Part shown: piece after piece, positions 53,990 to 62,766 of the stretch
Layout: the number at the start of each line of letters is the position of its first letter
How positions within the stretch are numbered: the first letter of the stretch is position 1
DNA from: DASXYG01 sp036502625
GTDB lineage: Bacteria; Actinomycetota; Actinomycetes; Streptosporangiales; Streptosporangiaceae
Direction: 5' to 3'
Assembly (NCBI GenBank): GCA_036502625.1
Contig: DASXYG010000112.1
Span: 1 to 64,000 of the forward strand
DNA: 64,000 nt
Notes under the pieces: model-generated
The model's database searches: none
What the model saw: the letters and a program-made list of their open reading frames with translations, nothing else
What the model was told of the DNA's origin: nothing
Made by a program: the position numbers and the translations under genes

Positions 53990-54334
53990 CTACTGGTACG
54001 GCTGACCGCCCGGTCCCGCGTACGGGCCGTGCCCCGGCGGCGGCGCGGCCGCGGGCGGCCTGGCCATCGGCATCTGCGGCGCGCCCTGCTGCCGCGGCCG
54101 GGTCACGGCGGCGGCGACCGCGCCGGTCATGAACGCGATCCCGGCGATGCCGCACGCCGCGCTGACCATGCCGCGCGCCGCCCACGCCTGATGGCAGGCC
54201 GCATGGTTCGTCTTGCCCGGGAACAGCGCCGGATCGCAGATCGGGTCGGTGTCCGTCGACGGGACGATGAGCTGGAGGAGCCCCATGAGCAGGCACAGCG
54301 TGCCGATGATCATGAGGGTGTTACGGGTGACCAC
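53990..54334 (-). CDS. Small membrane protein of unknown function
   Basis: 114 residues with two hydrophobic segments (about 6-25 and 56-80) flanking an outer loop with two Cys (DPICDPALF and HAACHQAW), likely a disulfide, and a Pro/Gly-rich cytosolic tail. It is convergent with ppx four bases away. No family recognised. Confidence 0.6.
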   Translation of the reverse strand: MVTRNTLMIIGTLCLLMGLLQLIVPSTDTDPICDPALFPGKTNHAACHQAWAARGMVSAACGIAGIAFMTGAVAAAVTRPRQQGAPQMPMARPPAAAPPPGHGPYAGPGGQPYQ

Positions 54335-54412
54335 AGCGCGGGACAGTAACGGGCGCGGCTTACCGACGGCTTACAAGCCGGTGCGCCGCCGGGGTCTGCG
54401 AGGATCGGGCGC

Positions 54413-55201
54413 ATGAGCTTCGTACCGCCGGGGAGCGGCTGGCCGGAGGACCCCGCGACCGGTGCCACGCCCGTCGCGTCCGATGCCGCGGGGGTCGCGA
54501 AGCTGGCGGCCGGCGCGGACGGCCTGGCGGAGCTCGTCGCGCGGCAGTCGGTGTGCCGCGCCTGCCCGCGGCTGGTCGCCTGGCGTGAGGACGTCGCCGA
54601 CCAGAAGCGGAAGGCGTTCGCCGACGAGACGTACTGGGGGCGGCCGGTGCCCGGCTGGGGCGACCCGCGGCCGCGCGTGCTGATCGTGGGCCTCGCGCCG
54701 GCCGCGCACGGCGGCAACCGGACGAGCCGCATCTTCACCGGCGACCGCAGCGGCGACTGGCTGTTCGCGTCCCTGCACCGCTGCGGCCTGGCCGCGCAGG
54801 CCACGAGCGTGCGCGCGGGCGACGGGCAGCGGCTGATCGGCACGCGCGTGGCCGCCGCCGTACGCTGCGCGCCGCCGGACAACAAGCCCACGCCGGCCGA
54901 GCGCGACACGTGCGCGCCGTGGCTGGCCCGCGAGCTCGACCTGGTCGCCGACCACCTGCGCGCGATCGTCGTGCTCGGCGGGTTCGCCTGGCAGGCCGTC
55001 TGGCCGGCGCTGCGCGAGGCCGGCTACGCCGTGCCGCGCCCGCGGCCGAAGTTCGGCCACGGCGCCGAGGCGGAGCTGACCCGCGGCGGCGACCGCGTCC
55101 TGCTCCTCGGCTGCTACCACCCCAGCCAGCAGAACACCTTCACCGGGCGCGTCACCGAGGCGATGCTGGACACCGTCCTGACCCGCGCGGCAACCGCCTG
55201 A
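54413..55201 (+). CDS. udgb: Family 5 uracil-DNA glycosylase (UdgB)
   Basis: 262 residues. Motif A GLAPAAHGGNRTSR and motif B GCYHPSQQNTFTGR are diagnostic of family 5; the catalytic-loop Asp of other families is absent as expected. Cys48 and Cys51 (VCRACPRL) with a later pair bind the [4Fe-4S] cluster. It removes uracil and deaminated purines from DNA, which matters in a very GC-rich genome. It lies alone between a small membrane gene and ndh. Confidence 0.92.
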   Translation: MSFVPPGSGWPEDPATGATPVASDAAGVAKLAAGADGLAELVARQSVCRACPRLVAWREDVADQKRKAFADETYWGRPVPGWGDPRPRVLIVGLAPAAHGGNRTSRIFTGDRSGDWLFASLHRCGLAAQATSVRAGDGQRLIGTRVAAAVRCAPPDNKPTPAERDTCAPWLARELDLVADHLRAIVVLGGFAWQAVWPALREAGYAVPRPRPKFGHGAEAELTRGGDRVLLLGCYHPSQQNTFTGRVTEAMLDTVLTRAATA

Positions 55202-55241
55202 CCACCGGGGAATCAGCGCGGAATCCCCGGCGCTGAAGGGT

Positions 55242-55259
55242 TTGTGAGCGCATTCACAA
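55242..55259 (+). promoter_or_regulatory. Perfect CRP-type operator upstream of ndh
   Basis: TTGTGAGCGCATTCACAA: arms TGTGA and TCACA at the canonical six-base spacing, extended by one T/A pair each side. It is centred about 44 bases before the ndh ATG. CRP/GlxR-family regulators of actinobacteria use TGTGA-N6-TCACA. Confidence 0.7.
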
Positions 55260-55294
55260 GCTTTGCGCATCGTCGCATGGGTAGGGAGCGGGGC

Positions 55295-56647
55295 ATGAAC
55301 GCCACACGCCGGATACCGCGCGTTCTCGTGGTCGGCGGCGGATACGTCGGGATGTACACCGCGCTGCGCCTCCAGCGCAAACTCCGCCGCGGCGAAGCCG
55401 AGATCACGCTGATCGACCCGAACTCCTACATGACGTACCAGCCGTTCCTCCCCGAGGCCGCGGCCGGGAACCTCTCGCCGCGCCACGTGGTGGTGCCGCT
55501 GCGCCGGGTGCTCGACCACTGCCGCGTCATCAGCGCCAGCGTCACCCGCGTCGACCACGAGGCGCGCACCGTGGAGTACCAGCCCATGGAGGGCGGCACG
55601 CAGCGCGCGTCGTACGACATCCTCGTCTACGCGCCGGGATCGGTGTCGAAGGTGCTGCCGATCCCCGGCCTCGCCGAGAACGGCATCGGCTTCCAGGCCA
55701 TCAGCGAGGCCATCGGGCTGCGCAACCACGTCATCTCCCAGCTCGACCTCGCGGAGTCCACCGACGACCCGGAGATCCGCCGCCGCGCGCTGACGTTCGT
55801 CTTCGTCGGCGCCGGATTCGCGGGCGTGGAGGCGCTGGCGGAGCTGGAGGACATGGCGCGCGACGCGACCCGCTACTACGCGAGCATCGCCCCCGGGGAC
55901 ATGCACTGGTTCCTCGTCGAGGCCACCGGCCGCATCCTCCCCGAGGTGGGCGACGACATGGGCCGCTGGACGCTGGAGCAGCTCCGCGAGTGGGGCATCG
56001 ACGTACGGCTGAACACCACGCTGAAGTCCGCGGAGAAGCGGCACATCGTGCTCGGCGACGGCACCGAGATGGACGCCAACACGCTCGTCTGGACGGCCGG
56101 GGTGAAGCCGCACCCGCTCGGCCAGGCCACCGACCTCCCGCGCGACGACAAGGGCCGGGTGACCACGACGCCGCAGCTCAGCATCGCCGGTGTCGCCGAC
56201 GCGTTCGCCGCGGGCAACTCGGCGGCCGTGCCCGACCTCACCAAGCCCGGCGAGTACTGCGCGCCCAACGCCCAGCACGCCGTGCGGCAGGCCAAGGTCC
56301 TCGCCGACAACGTGGCCGCGCACATCCGCGGCCGCGCCCCGCGCCCGTACCGGCACGCGTACGCCGGCTCGGTGGCCAGCCTCGGGCTGCACAAGGGCGT
56401 CGCGCAGGTGTACGGCATCAAGGCGCGCGGATGGCCGGCGTGGTTCATGCACCGGACGTACCACCTGTCCCGCGTGCCCACCTTCAACCGTAAGGTGCGC
56501 GTCGTGGCCGACTGGACGCTCGCGCTGTTCTTCAAGCGCGAGATCGTCTCGCTCGGCACCCTGGAACGCCCGCGCGCGGAATTCGAGCTGGCCACCCGGC
56601 CGAGCTTCGCCGACGGGCAACTGAAGAACCAGACTCCGGCCACATAG
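55295..56647 (+). CDS. ndh: Type II NADH dehydrogenase
   Basis: 450 residues from ATG 55295 with GGGAG eight bases upstream; a longer frame from 55244 would start inside the CRP-type site. Single-subunit NADH:quinone oxidoreductase. FAD-binding VLVVGGGYVGMYTALRLQ, quinone-site region YQPFLPEAAAGNLSPRHV, NADH-binding FVFVGAGFAGVEALAEL and the second FAD motif FAAGNSAAVPDLT are present. C-terminal amphipathic helices attach it to the membrane. The CRP-type site suggests control by carbon or cAMP state. Confidence 0.93.
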   Translation: MNATRRIPRVLVVGGGYVGMYTALRLQRKLRRGEAEITLIDPNSYMTYQPFLPEAAAGNLSPRHVVVPLRRVLDHCRVISASVTRVDHEARTVEYQPMEGGTQRASYDILVYAPGSVSKVLPIPGLAENGIGFQAISEAIGLRNHVISQLDLAESTDDPEIRRRALTFVFVGAGFAGVEALAELEDMARDATRYYASIAPGDMHWFLVEATGRILPEVGDDMGRWTLEQLREWGIDVRLNTTLKSAEKRHIVLGDGTEMDANTLVWTAGVKPHPLGQATDLPRDDKGRVTTTPQLSIAGVADAFAAGNSAAVPDLTKPGEYCAPNAQHAVRQAKVLADNVAAHIRGRAPRPYRHAYAGSVASLGLHKGVAQVYGIKARGWPAWFMHRTYHLSRVPTFNRKVRVVADWTLALFFKREIVSLGTLERPRAEFELATRPSFADGQLKNQTPAT

Positions 56648-56662
56648 CACGGGAGGTGGCGG

Positions 56663-57874
56663 TTGGCCCCCGACGGGATCGCGAATCGGCTCCGGCCCCT
56701 GGCCGAGCGCATCCTGGGTTCCGGTCCGCCGTTGCGCATCCGCGCGTGGGACGGCAGCGAGATCGGCCCGGCGGGCGCACCGGCCGTGGTGATCAGGGAT
56801 CGGCGCGCGCTGCGCCGCCTGCTGTGGAAACCCGGCGAGACGGGGCTGGCGCGGGCCTACCTCGCCGGTGAGATCGACGTCGACGGCGACCTCGTGACCG
56901 TGCTCGGCACGCTGTTCGACATCGCGCGGCGCGGGGGCGACGGCGCGATCAGGCTGACGCCGCGCGAGCAGAGCGAGATCGTCCGTACGGCCGTCACGCT
57001 CGGCGCCGTCGGGCCGGAGCCCGCGCCGCCGGAGGACGAGGGCCTGCTGTCGGTGCTGCGCTACGGGCCGGCCGGCGACGGCGGCCTCACCGCGCACCTG
57101 CGCATGCCGACCGCGTTCTACGCGCGGCTGCTGGGCGAGCCGATGACGTACTCGGCCGCGCACTGGCCCGACGGCCCCGACGGGCCGGACGGCGCGGACG
57201 GGCTCGCGGCCGCGCAGTCGGCGACGTTCACCGAGATCGGGCGCGAGCTGGGGCTCGGCCCCGGGGCGCGGGTGCTGGACCTGGGCTGCGGATGGGGCGA
57301 GCTCGCCGTCCACCTGGCCCGTACGTTCGGTGCGCACGCCGTCGGGGTGACGCCGGTGGCCGAGCACGCCGACCGGGCGCGGGACCGCGCCGCCGCCGCG
57401 GGCGCCGCCGCGCACGCGGAGTTCCGCACCGGGGAGATGGCCGACGCCGCGGAGGTGGCCGGCGACCTGGCGCCGTACGACGCCGTGGTCAGCGTCGGCG
57501 GCGCCGCCGAGTACGCGGACGGCGCCGCCTTCGCGCGCACCGTGCGCGACCTGCTGCGGCCCGGGGGAGCGCTGCTGCTCGCGCGCCTCGCGGGGACGCG
57601 GCCGGACGGTCCCATGGAGTCGCTCGGTACGGTGATCAGCGAGCTGGAGTCGGCGGGCCTGGACATCGGCCGGGTGACGGGGGCGCGCGAGGACTACGTC
57701 CGCACGATCCGGCACTGGACGGCCAACCTCACCGACGGCGCCGCCGCACCCCCGAGCGGGCCCGTACGCGCGCGTCTGCTGGTGCTCGCGGGAACCGCCG
57801 TCGGGCTGGGCGCGGGCCGCCTCAGCGCCTACCGGATCAGCGCCACCCGACGCGCGAATGCCGCATTTGGATGA
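56663..57874 (+). CDS. CFA-synthase-like SAM-dependent methyltransferase
   Basis: 403 residues from TTG 56663, six bases after GGGAGG. N-terminal ~150 residues resemble the lipid-binding domain of cyclopropane-fatty-acyl-phospholipid synthases (RRLLWKPGETGLARAYLAGE). The MT core has MTYSAAHW and VLDLGCGWGELAVHLAR. The usual bicarbonate-site Glu/Cys pattern is not evident, so the reaction may differ (methylation of unsaturated lipids). The C-terminal ~100 residues are family-like. It follows ndh by 15 bp. Confidence 0.82.
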   Translation: MAPDGIANRLRPLAERILGSGPPLRIRAWDGSEIGPAGAPAVVIRDRRALRRLLWKPGETGLARAYLAGEIDVDGDLVTVLGTLFDIARRGGDGAIRLTPREQSEIVRTAVTLGAVGPEPAPPEDEGLLSVLRYGPAGDGGLTAHLRMPTAFYARLLGEPMTYSAAHWPDGPDGPDGADGLAAAQSATFTEIGRELGLGPGARVLDLGCGWGELAVHLARTFGAHAVGVTPVAEHADRARDRAAAAGAAAHAEFRTGEMADAAEVAGDLAPYDAVVSVGGAAEYADGAAFARTVRDLLRPGGALLLARLAGTRPDGPMESLGTVISELESAGLDIGRVTGAREDYVRTIRHWTANLTDGAAAPPSGPVRARLLVLAGTAVGLGAGRLSAYRISATRRANAAFG

Positions 57875-58095
57875 CAAGGAACCCGCGTTGACCGGTGTTG
57901 GTCATAGCGCCGGCGCCGAGCCCCCATTCGGAAGGTCGAAACGGTGGGCAAACCGATCCAGAAGGTGCGTTTCATTGCGGAATTCGACCTGGTGGGGGCC
58001 GAAACGTCAGGGTGCGCGTCAAGGGTGTACGGATGGCCTGTGGATAGGTGAAAATCTTCTCTGTCCGGTCTGTACGACCTCGGTATCATTGGCGC

Positions 58096-58169
58096 GCCCC
58101 TGTAGCCCAAAGGTAGAGGCGGACCCCCTAAAAGGGTCTTGAGTGTCGGTTCGAGTCCGACCGGGGGCA
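58096..58169 (+). tRNA. Atypical tRNA-like gene, anticodon position reads UAA
   Basis: 74 nt fold into a cloverleaf: acceptor GCCCCTG/CGGGGGC, T8, D arm with GG, anticodon stem GACCC/GGGTC, T arm GTCGG-TTCGAGT-CCGAC, discriminator A. The anticodon loop is CCTAAAA, so position 33 is C instead of the near-universal U and positions 34-36 read UAA. The variable loop has only six bases, unlike tRNA-Leu, which needs a long arm. The CCA end is not encoded. Identity is uncertain: an arginine-type relative with a slipped anticodon, a suppressor-like tRNA or a decayed gene. Confidence 0.6.
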
Positions 58170-58283
58170 CCCAGTGAATCCCATCCGGGCGTGAGCATAA
58201 CCGACCGTTCGCTGATCACTTCTGCCCGTCACCGAATTTCTCGGGCCCACCGACGTGTGTCGTATCCCCATCCAAGAATTGCG

Positions 58284-58298
58284 CTCACTTACAGTGAG
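58284..58298 (+). promoter_or_regulatory. Palindrome upstream of the LPxTG protein gene
   Basis: CTCACT-TAC-AGTGAG, perfect 6-bp arms, 80 bases before the ATG. A second hairpin GTCGCC-GAA-GGCGAC at 58321-58335 lies between it and the gene. The first is a candidate operator. Confidence 0.45.
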
Positions 58299-58377
58299 TG
58301 CGTGATGACGTGCGGTATGTGTCGCCGAAGGCGACGCGTTCGACAGCCGCGCATCAAACGATCAGGGGGACACACGA

Positions 58378-61107
58378 ATGAGCTCGCCTGGGTTCGGCCC
58401 GAGACCCGGTACCCGGCAACGCACACGTGACCGGTCGGACGACCGCGCCGCGCGGCGGCTGACCGGGCGCGCCGCGATGGCCCGGGTGGCCGCCATCGTC
58501 GCCACCTTCCCGGTCGCCGCGGCGCCCGCTATCGCGATCGCGTCGCCGGCCCTGGCCGGTACCGCGCGTCCGCCCGGCACGGCGGCGCCGTCCGCGTCGC
58601 CGTCCGCTTCCGCGTCCCCGTCCAGTGGCGACGCGCTTCCCGCCGCGCCCGCGGCCCGCACCGCGCTGCACCTGCGCGGCGCCCTCGCCCAGACCGGCGC
58701 GGCCGTCGTCGACTGCCCGAACGGCGCGACCGCCTGCGCCCAGGGCAGCTACGCCGACGTCGACTCCGACTCCGCGACCACCACGTCGAGCCGCGGCAAG
58801 CTGGCCATCCCCGCCGACGCGACCGTGAAGTGGGCCCGCCTCTACTGGGGCGGCGCGACCCAGGGCACGGACGCGGCCGCCGCCGCCAAGGCCGGCGGCG
58901 GCAAGGTCGCCGCGACGCCGCCGCTCGGCTCCATCAAGATCGCGATGCCCGCCGAGGCGTACAAGACCGTCACGGCCGACTCCGGCGGCGTACGGCAGAG
59001 CCCGGACGGCTACCAGGCGTCCGCGGACGTCACCGACCTCGTCAAGTCCGGCGGGTCCGGCACGTACACCGTCGGCGACGTGGCGGCGTCCAAGGACTCC
59101 GCGAAGGGCGCGTACGGCGGCTGGACGCTGCTCGTGGCCTACGCCCAGCCGAACGCCAAGCCGCGCGACCTCACCGTCTACGACGGCTTCGCCCCCGGCC
59201 TGACCTCGGTACTGCGCACCGCGACGGACGCCGCGGACGCCGCGTCCGCCGAACCGTCCCCGTCGGGCAGCGCATCGGCCAAGCCGTCCGCGTCCGCGTC
59301 GGCCTCGGCCACGGCGAGCAGCACCTCGACCTCGACCTCGTCCACGTCGGACGCGACGGTCGGCGTCGTCACGTACGGCGGCGACGCCACGAAGACCGTG
59401 CGCACCCGGAACAGCAGCGGGTCCTGGTCGCAGGCGTCGTCCTCGATGAGCAACTACGGCACCGCCACCACCGACGTGCCGCACCCGGCCGGGCACCTGC
59501 GCGCCGACGGCACCCCCGGCACCGAGGCGGACGCGGCCGGGGCCGCGGCGCCGTTCGCGGTGGACGCGGGCGCCTGCGGGTGCTGGCCCGCCGTCGCGTA
59601 CGTCCAGCAGGACGCCGCGCCGCCGCCGGAGAGCCTCACGGCGCCGTCGGGCACGCCGTCGCCGTCCGCGAGCGCGTCGGCGTCCGCCGGCGCCACCGCG
59701 GACGAGAAGTCGGCGAACCTCGCGGTGAGCGGCGTGACCACGACGCCCGTACGGTCCGATGGCCAGGCCGCGTACACCGTGACCGTGCGCAACAACGGCG
59801 CGAAGACCGCCGCGGGCACGGCGGTGACCAGCACCCTCGGCTCCGGGATCGGCTACTCCGCCGGCCCGCCCGGTACGACCGTCAACGGCCAGCAGGTCAC
59901 GACGCAGCTCGGCGACGTCGCGGCGGGCACCACCGCCACCGTCACGATCCAGGTGAAGGTCGACGTCGGCGCGGCGTCCGGCACCGCGAGCGCCGGCACG
60001 TCCCAGGTGCAGAGCTCCTCGCCGGCCGTCGTGACCGCACCGCCGATGGACTGCCCGCCGCTCCAGGCCCAGCCCCAGCCTCAGGTCGGCGCCACCGGCC
60101 AGCCGGGCACCACGACCGCCCCGCAGCCGCCGCCCGCGCAGCAGCCGCAGGCCGGTGCGACCACCGCCGCACCCCAGCCGCCGCCCGCGCAGCCGCAGGC
60201 CGGGGCGACCGCGTCGGGCCAGGCGCAGCCGCAGGCGGGGACGACGGCCGCGCCGCAGCCGCCGGCGTGCGCCTCCGGATGTGCGGCGGGGCAGACACAG
60301 ACACAGGGGCAGGGGCAGGTGCACACGGAGACGACCGTGACCGTGCCCGCGCCGCAGGCGCCCGTGATCGGGATTCCGGTGCTGCCGTCCTGCATGGTGT
60401 GCGCGCCCCGTACGGGCGTGGTCTCCGCGCCGCCGGAGCAGCCGCTGCCCGCGCCGTCCGTCCAGGTGACCACCGCCGCGCCGGTGGTGGAGGAGACGCC
60501 GACGCCCACCGTCACCACGACCGTGACCAAGACGGCGGCGCCGCTGCCGCCGCCTGCGGACACGCCGAGCGGTACACCCGCCTCGGGCCCGCCCGACACG
60601 CCCAGCGCGACGCCGAGCGGCACCCCGAGCGGCACCCCGTCGCCGGCGCCCACGGAGACGGCGCAGGTGCCGGGCGCGACGCCCAGCACGTCGGGCTCCG
60701 CGAGCCCGTCGGCGAGCCCGTCGCCCGCGGGCGGCACCGCGACGCCGAAGCCGACCACGACGCCGCCGCACCACGTGCCGCTGCCGCCGCCGAACCAGGT
60801 CGTCGGCCCGGGTCAGGGGGAGACCGCGACGCCGAGCCGTAGCGCGAAGGCCGCGCCGCCGCCCGCCGAGAGCGCGACGCCGACGCGCAGCGCGAAGGCC
60901 GCGCCGCCGCCGGCCGAGCAGCCCACGCCGGGCACCCACGCCGCGCCCAAGCAGGAGCAGGAGCACCGTACGGGCATCAGCGCGGACGTGCGCCGCATGC
61001 TGCCGTTCACCGGCCTGCCGCTGGCGATGCTCGCCGGTGCCGCCGGGCTGCTGCTGATCATCGGATGGCTCGCGATCCGCGCCGCGCGCCGCCGCCACCA
61101 GGAATGA
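58378..61107 (+). CDS. Cell-wall-anchored DUF3344 surface protein with LPFTG sortase signal
   Basis: 909 residues. A long signal peptide (hydrophobic ~35-61), a DUF3344-type domain opening KWARLYWGGATQGT interrupted by a Ser/Ala-rich insert near 290-325, a DUF11-like beta domain (ANLAVSGVTTTPVRSDGQAA), then ~300 residues of Pro/Thr/Gln/Ala repeats. The end is MLPFTGLP, a hydrophobic helix and RAARRRHQE: a classic sortase sorting signal. The Pro/Thr stalk would carry the domains through the cell wall. Substitution-rich repeats (SPSASPSASASPS) are prone to length change. Confidence 0.85.
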   Translation: MSSPGFGPRPGTRQRTRDRSDDRAARRLTGRAAMARVAAIVATFPVAAAPAIAIASPALAGTARPPGTAAPSASPSASASPSSGDALPAAPAARTALHLRGALAQTGAAVVDCPNGATACAQGSYADVDSDSATTTSSRGKLAIPADATVKWARLYWGGATQGTDAAAAAKAGGGKVAATPPLGSIKIAMPAEAYKTVTADSGGVRQSPDGYQASADVTDLVKSGGSGTYTVGDVAASKDSAKGAYGGWTLLVAYAQPNAKPRDLTVYDGFAPGLTSVLRTATDAADAASAEPSPSGSASAKPSASASASATASSTSTSTSSTSDATVGVVTYGGDATKTVRTRNSSGSWSQASSSMSNYGTATTDVPHPAGHLRADGTPGTEADAAGAAAPFAVDAGACGCWPAVAYVQQDAAPPPESLTAPSGTPSPSASASASAGATADEKSANLAVSGVTTTPVRSDGQAAYTVTVRNNGAKTAAGTAVTSTLGSGIGYSAGPPGTTVNGQQVTTQLGDVAAGTTATVTIQVKVDVGAASGTASAGTSQVQSSSPAVVTAPPMDCPPLQAQPQPQVGATGQPGTTTAPQPPPAQQPQAGATTAAPQPPPAQPQAGATASGQAQPQAGTTAAPQPPACASGCAAGQTQTQGQGQVHTETTVTVPAPQAPVIGIPVLPSCMVCAPRTGVVSAPPEQPLPAPSVQVTTAAPVVEETPTPTVTTTVTKTAAPLPPPADTPSGTPASGPPDTPSATPSGTPSGTPSPAPTETAQVPGATPSTSGSASPSASPSPAGGTATPKPTTTPPHHVPLPPPNQVVGPGQGETATPSRSAKAAPPPAESATPTRSAKAAPPPAEQPTPGTHAAPKQEQEHRTGISADVRRMLPFTGLPLAMLAGAAGLLLIIGWLAIRAARRRHQE

Positions 61108-61565
61108 CGCCGATCACCGACGAGACCGGCCGGGCGCACGACGCGTCCGGCCGGTCGCGTACGCCCGCACCTCCCCGGCCGCGCACACCGGCGGACGCCG
61201 AACCTCCGCGCCCGCCCTTCGGCGTACGGTCACGGGTGGCGAACGGGCGGGGCGGGCGCACGAGCGTCATCACGCTGTGCGGTGAGCTGGACGTCGCGGT
61301 GACGTACGCGGTGGCACGCGCCCTGGCGTACGCGTTCGACCACGTCGGCCCGCGGATCGTGCTCGACATGGCGGACGTGTCCTTCGCCGACACGTCCGGC
61401 CTGGCCGCGGTCGTGGAGTTCGCGCGCCGCACCCGGGAGTGCGGCGGTCAGATCGTGCTGGTCGGCGCGAACCCGCAGGTGGTGCGCCTCCTGGAGGCGG
61501 CCGGGCGGCACCTCGCGGTGCGCCCGACCGTCTCCGGTGCGCTGCTCAGCCCAGCGCCTGAGTGA
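61104..61565 (+). CDS. STAS-domain anti-sigma factor antagonist-like protein
   Basis: 153 residues from ATG 61104, overlapping the upstream stop (ATGA); an ATG at 61065 would overlap it by 43 bases. A disordered Pro/Arg-rich N-terminus of ~45 residues precedes a STAS domain: VITLCGELDVAVTYAVARAL, IVLDMADVSFADTSGLAAVV with the phosphorylatable Ser, and a C-terminal helix. Such proteins bind or release anti-sigma factors. No partner kinase is nearby. Its end overlaps metB by 20 bp. Confidence 0.85.
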   Translation: MTPITDETGRAHDASGRSRTPAPPRPRTPADAEPPRPPFGVRSRVANGRGGRTSVITLCGELDVAVTYAVARALAYAFDHVGPRIVLDMADVSFADTSGLAAVVEFARRTRECGGQIVLVGANPQVVRLLEAAGRHLAVRPTVSGALLSPAPE

Positions 61566-62712
61566 GGTCGTCGAGCAGGTCGTCGGCGGTCTCGATGCCG
61601 ACGGACAACCGGACCAGGTCGGCCGGGACCTCCAGCGCGGAGCCCGCGGCCGAGGCGTGGGTCATGCGGCCCGGGTGCTCGATCAGCGACTCGACGCCGC
61701 CCAGCGACTCGCCGAGGGTGAACAGGCGCGTACGGCCGCACACCGCGACCGCGGCCTCCTCGCCCTCGCGCATGCGGAACGACACCATGCCGCCGAAGCG
61801 GCTCATCTGCTTGGCGGCGATCTCGTGGCCGGGGTGCTCGGCCAGCCCCGGGTACATCACCGACGCCACCTTCGGGTGGCCGCTGAGCAGGGCGGCGATC
61901 CGTTCGGCGTTGTCGCAGTGGCGGTCCATGCGCACGCCCAGGGTCTTCACGCCGCGCAGCGTCAGCCAGGCGTCGAACGGGCCGGCGATCGCGCCCATAG
62001 CGTTCTGGTGGAACGCGAGGTCGGCGCCGAGCTCCGGGTCGGCGACGATCAGCGCGCCGCCGACGACGTCGGAGTGGCCGCCGATGTACTTCGTCGTCGA
62101 GTGGACGATGACGTCGGCGCCGAGCGCGAGCGGGCGCTGGAGGAACGGCGTGGCGAACGTGTTGTCGACGACGAGCCGCGCGCCCGCGTCGTGGGCGATG
62201 GCGGACAGCGCGGCGATGTCGGCGATGCCGAGCAGCGGGTTGGTGGGCGTCTCCACCCAGATCGCGCGGGTGCCGCGGCCCTCGGCGGAGGCCGGGCGCA
62301 GCGCCGCGCGCACGGCCTCGGGGTCGGTCAGCGGCACGGCCGTCCACGACAGGCCCCACGCCTCGGCGACCTTGGAGAACAGCCGGAACGTGCCGCCGTA
62401 GGCGTCGTCGGGGATGATCACGTGGTCGCCGGGGCGGCAGATCGTGCGCAGCAGCCCGTCCTCGGCGGCCATGCCGGAGGCGTACGCCAGGGCGCGCCGG
62501 CCGCCCTCGAGCGCGGCCAGCGCCTCTTCGAGCGCGCCGCGCGTCGGGTTGGCCGTCCGCGAGTACTCATAGCCCTCGCGGAGGCCGCCCACGCCGTCCT
62601 GCTTGTACGTCGAGACCTGGTAGATCGGCGGCACGACCGCGCCGGTGCGCGGATCAGGTTCCTGACCGGCATGAATGGCGAGGGTCTCGAACCCGTCGCT
62701 GCTGCTGCTCAT
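61546..62712 (-). CDS. metB: Cystathionine gamma-synthase (trans-sulfuration PLP enzyme)
   Basis: 388 residues from ATG 62712 (TTG at 62736 is an alternative). Cys/Met-metabolism PLP family: ETLAIHAGQEPDPRTGAVVP at the start, YEYSRTANPTRGALE, YASGMAAEDG, the internal-aldimine Lys in HSTTKYIGGHSD, and ESLGGVESLIEHP near the end. With the adjacent cystathionine beta-synthase it closes the trans-sulfuration path. It may act as a gamma-lyase in vivo; sequence does not separate the two. Confidence 0.9.
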   Translation of the reverse strand: MSSSSDGFETLAIHAGQEPDPRTGAVVPPIYQVSTYKQDGVGGLREGYEYSRTANPTRGALEEALAALEGGRRALAYASGMAAEDGLLRTICRPGDHVIIPDDAYGGTFRLFSKVAEAWGLSWTAVPLTDPEAVRAALRPASAEGRGTRAIWVETPTNPLLGIADIAALSAIAHDAGARLVVDNTFATPFLQRPLALGADVIVHSTTKYIGGHSDVVGGALIVADPELGADLAFHQNAMGAIAGPFDAWLTLRGVKTLGVRMDRHCDNAERIAALLSGHPKVASVMYPGLAEHPGHEIAAKQMSRFGGMVSFRMREGEEAAVAVCGRTRLFTLGESLGGVESLIEHPGRMTHASAAGSALEVPADLVRLSVGIETADDLLDDLTQALG

Positions 62713-62766
62713 GATCTCGAGGCTACTGCCCCGCAACCGCAGGTCGTGCCGCTTCCCGCGGTTCCC

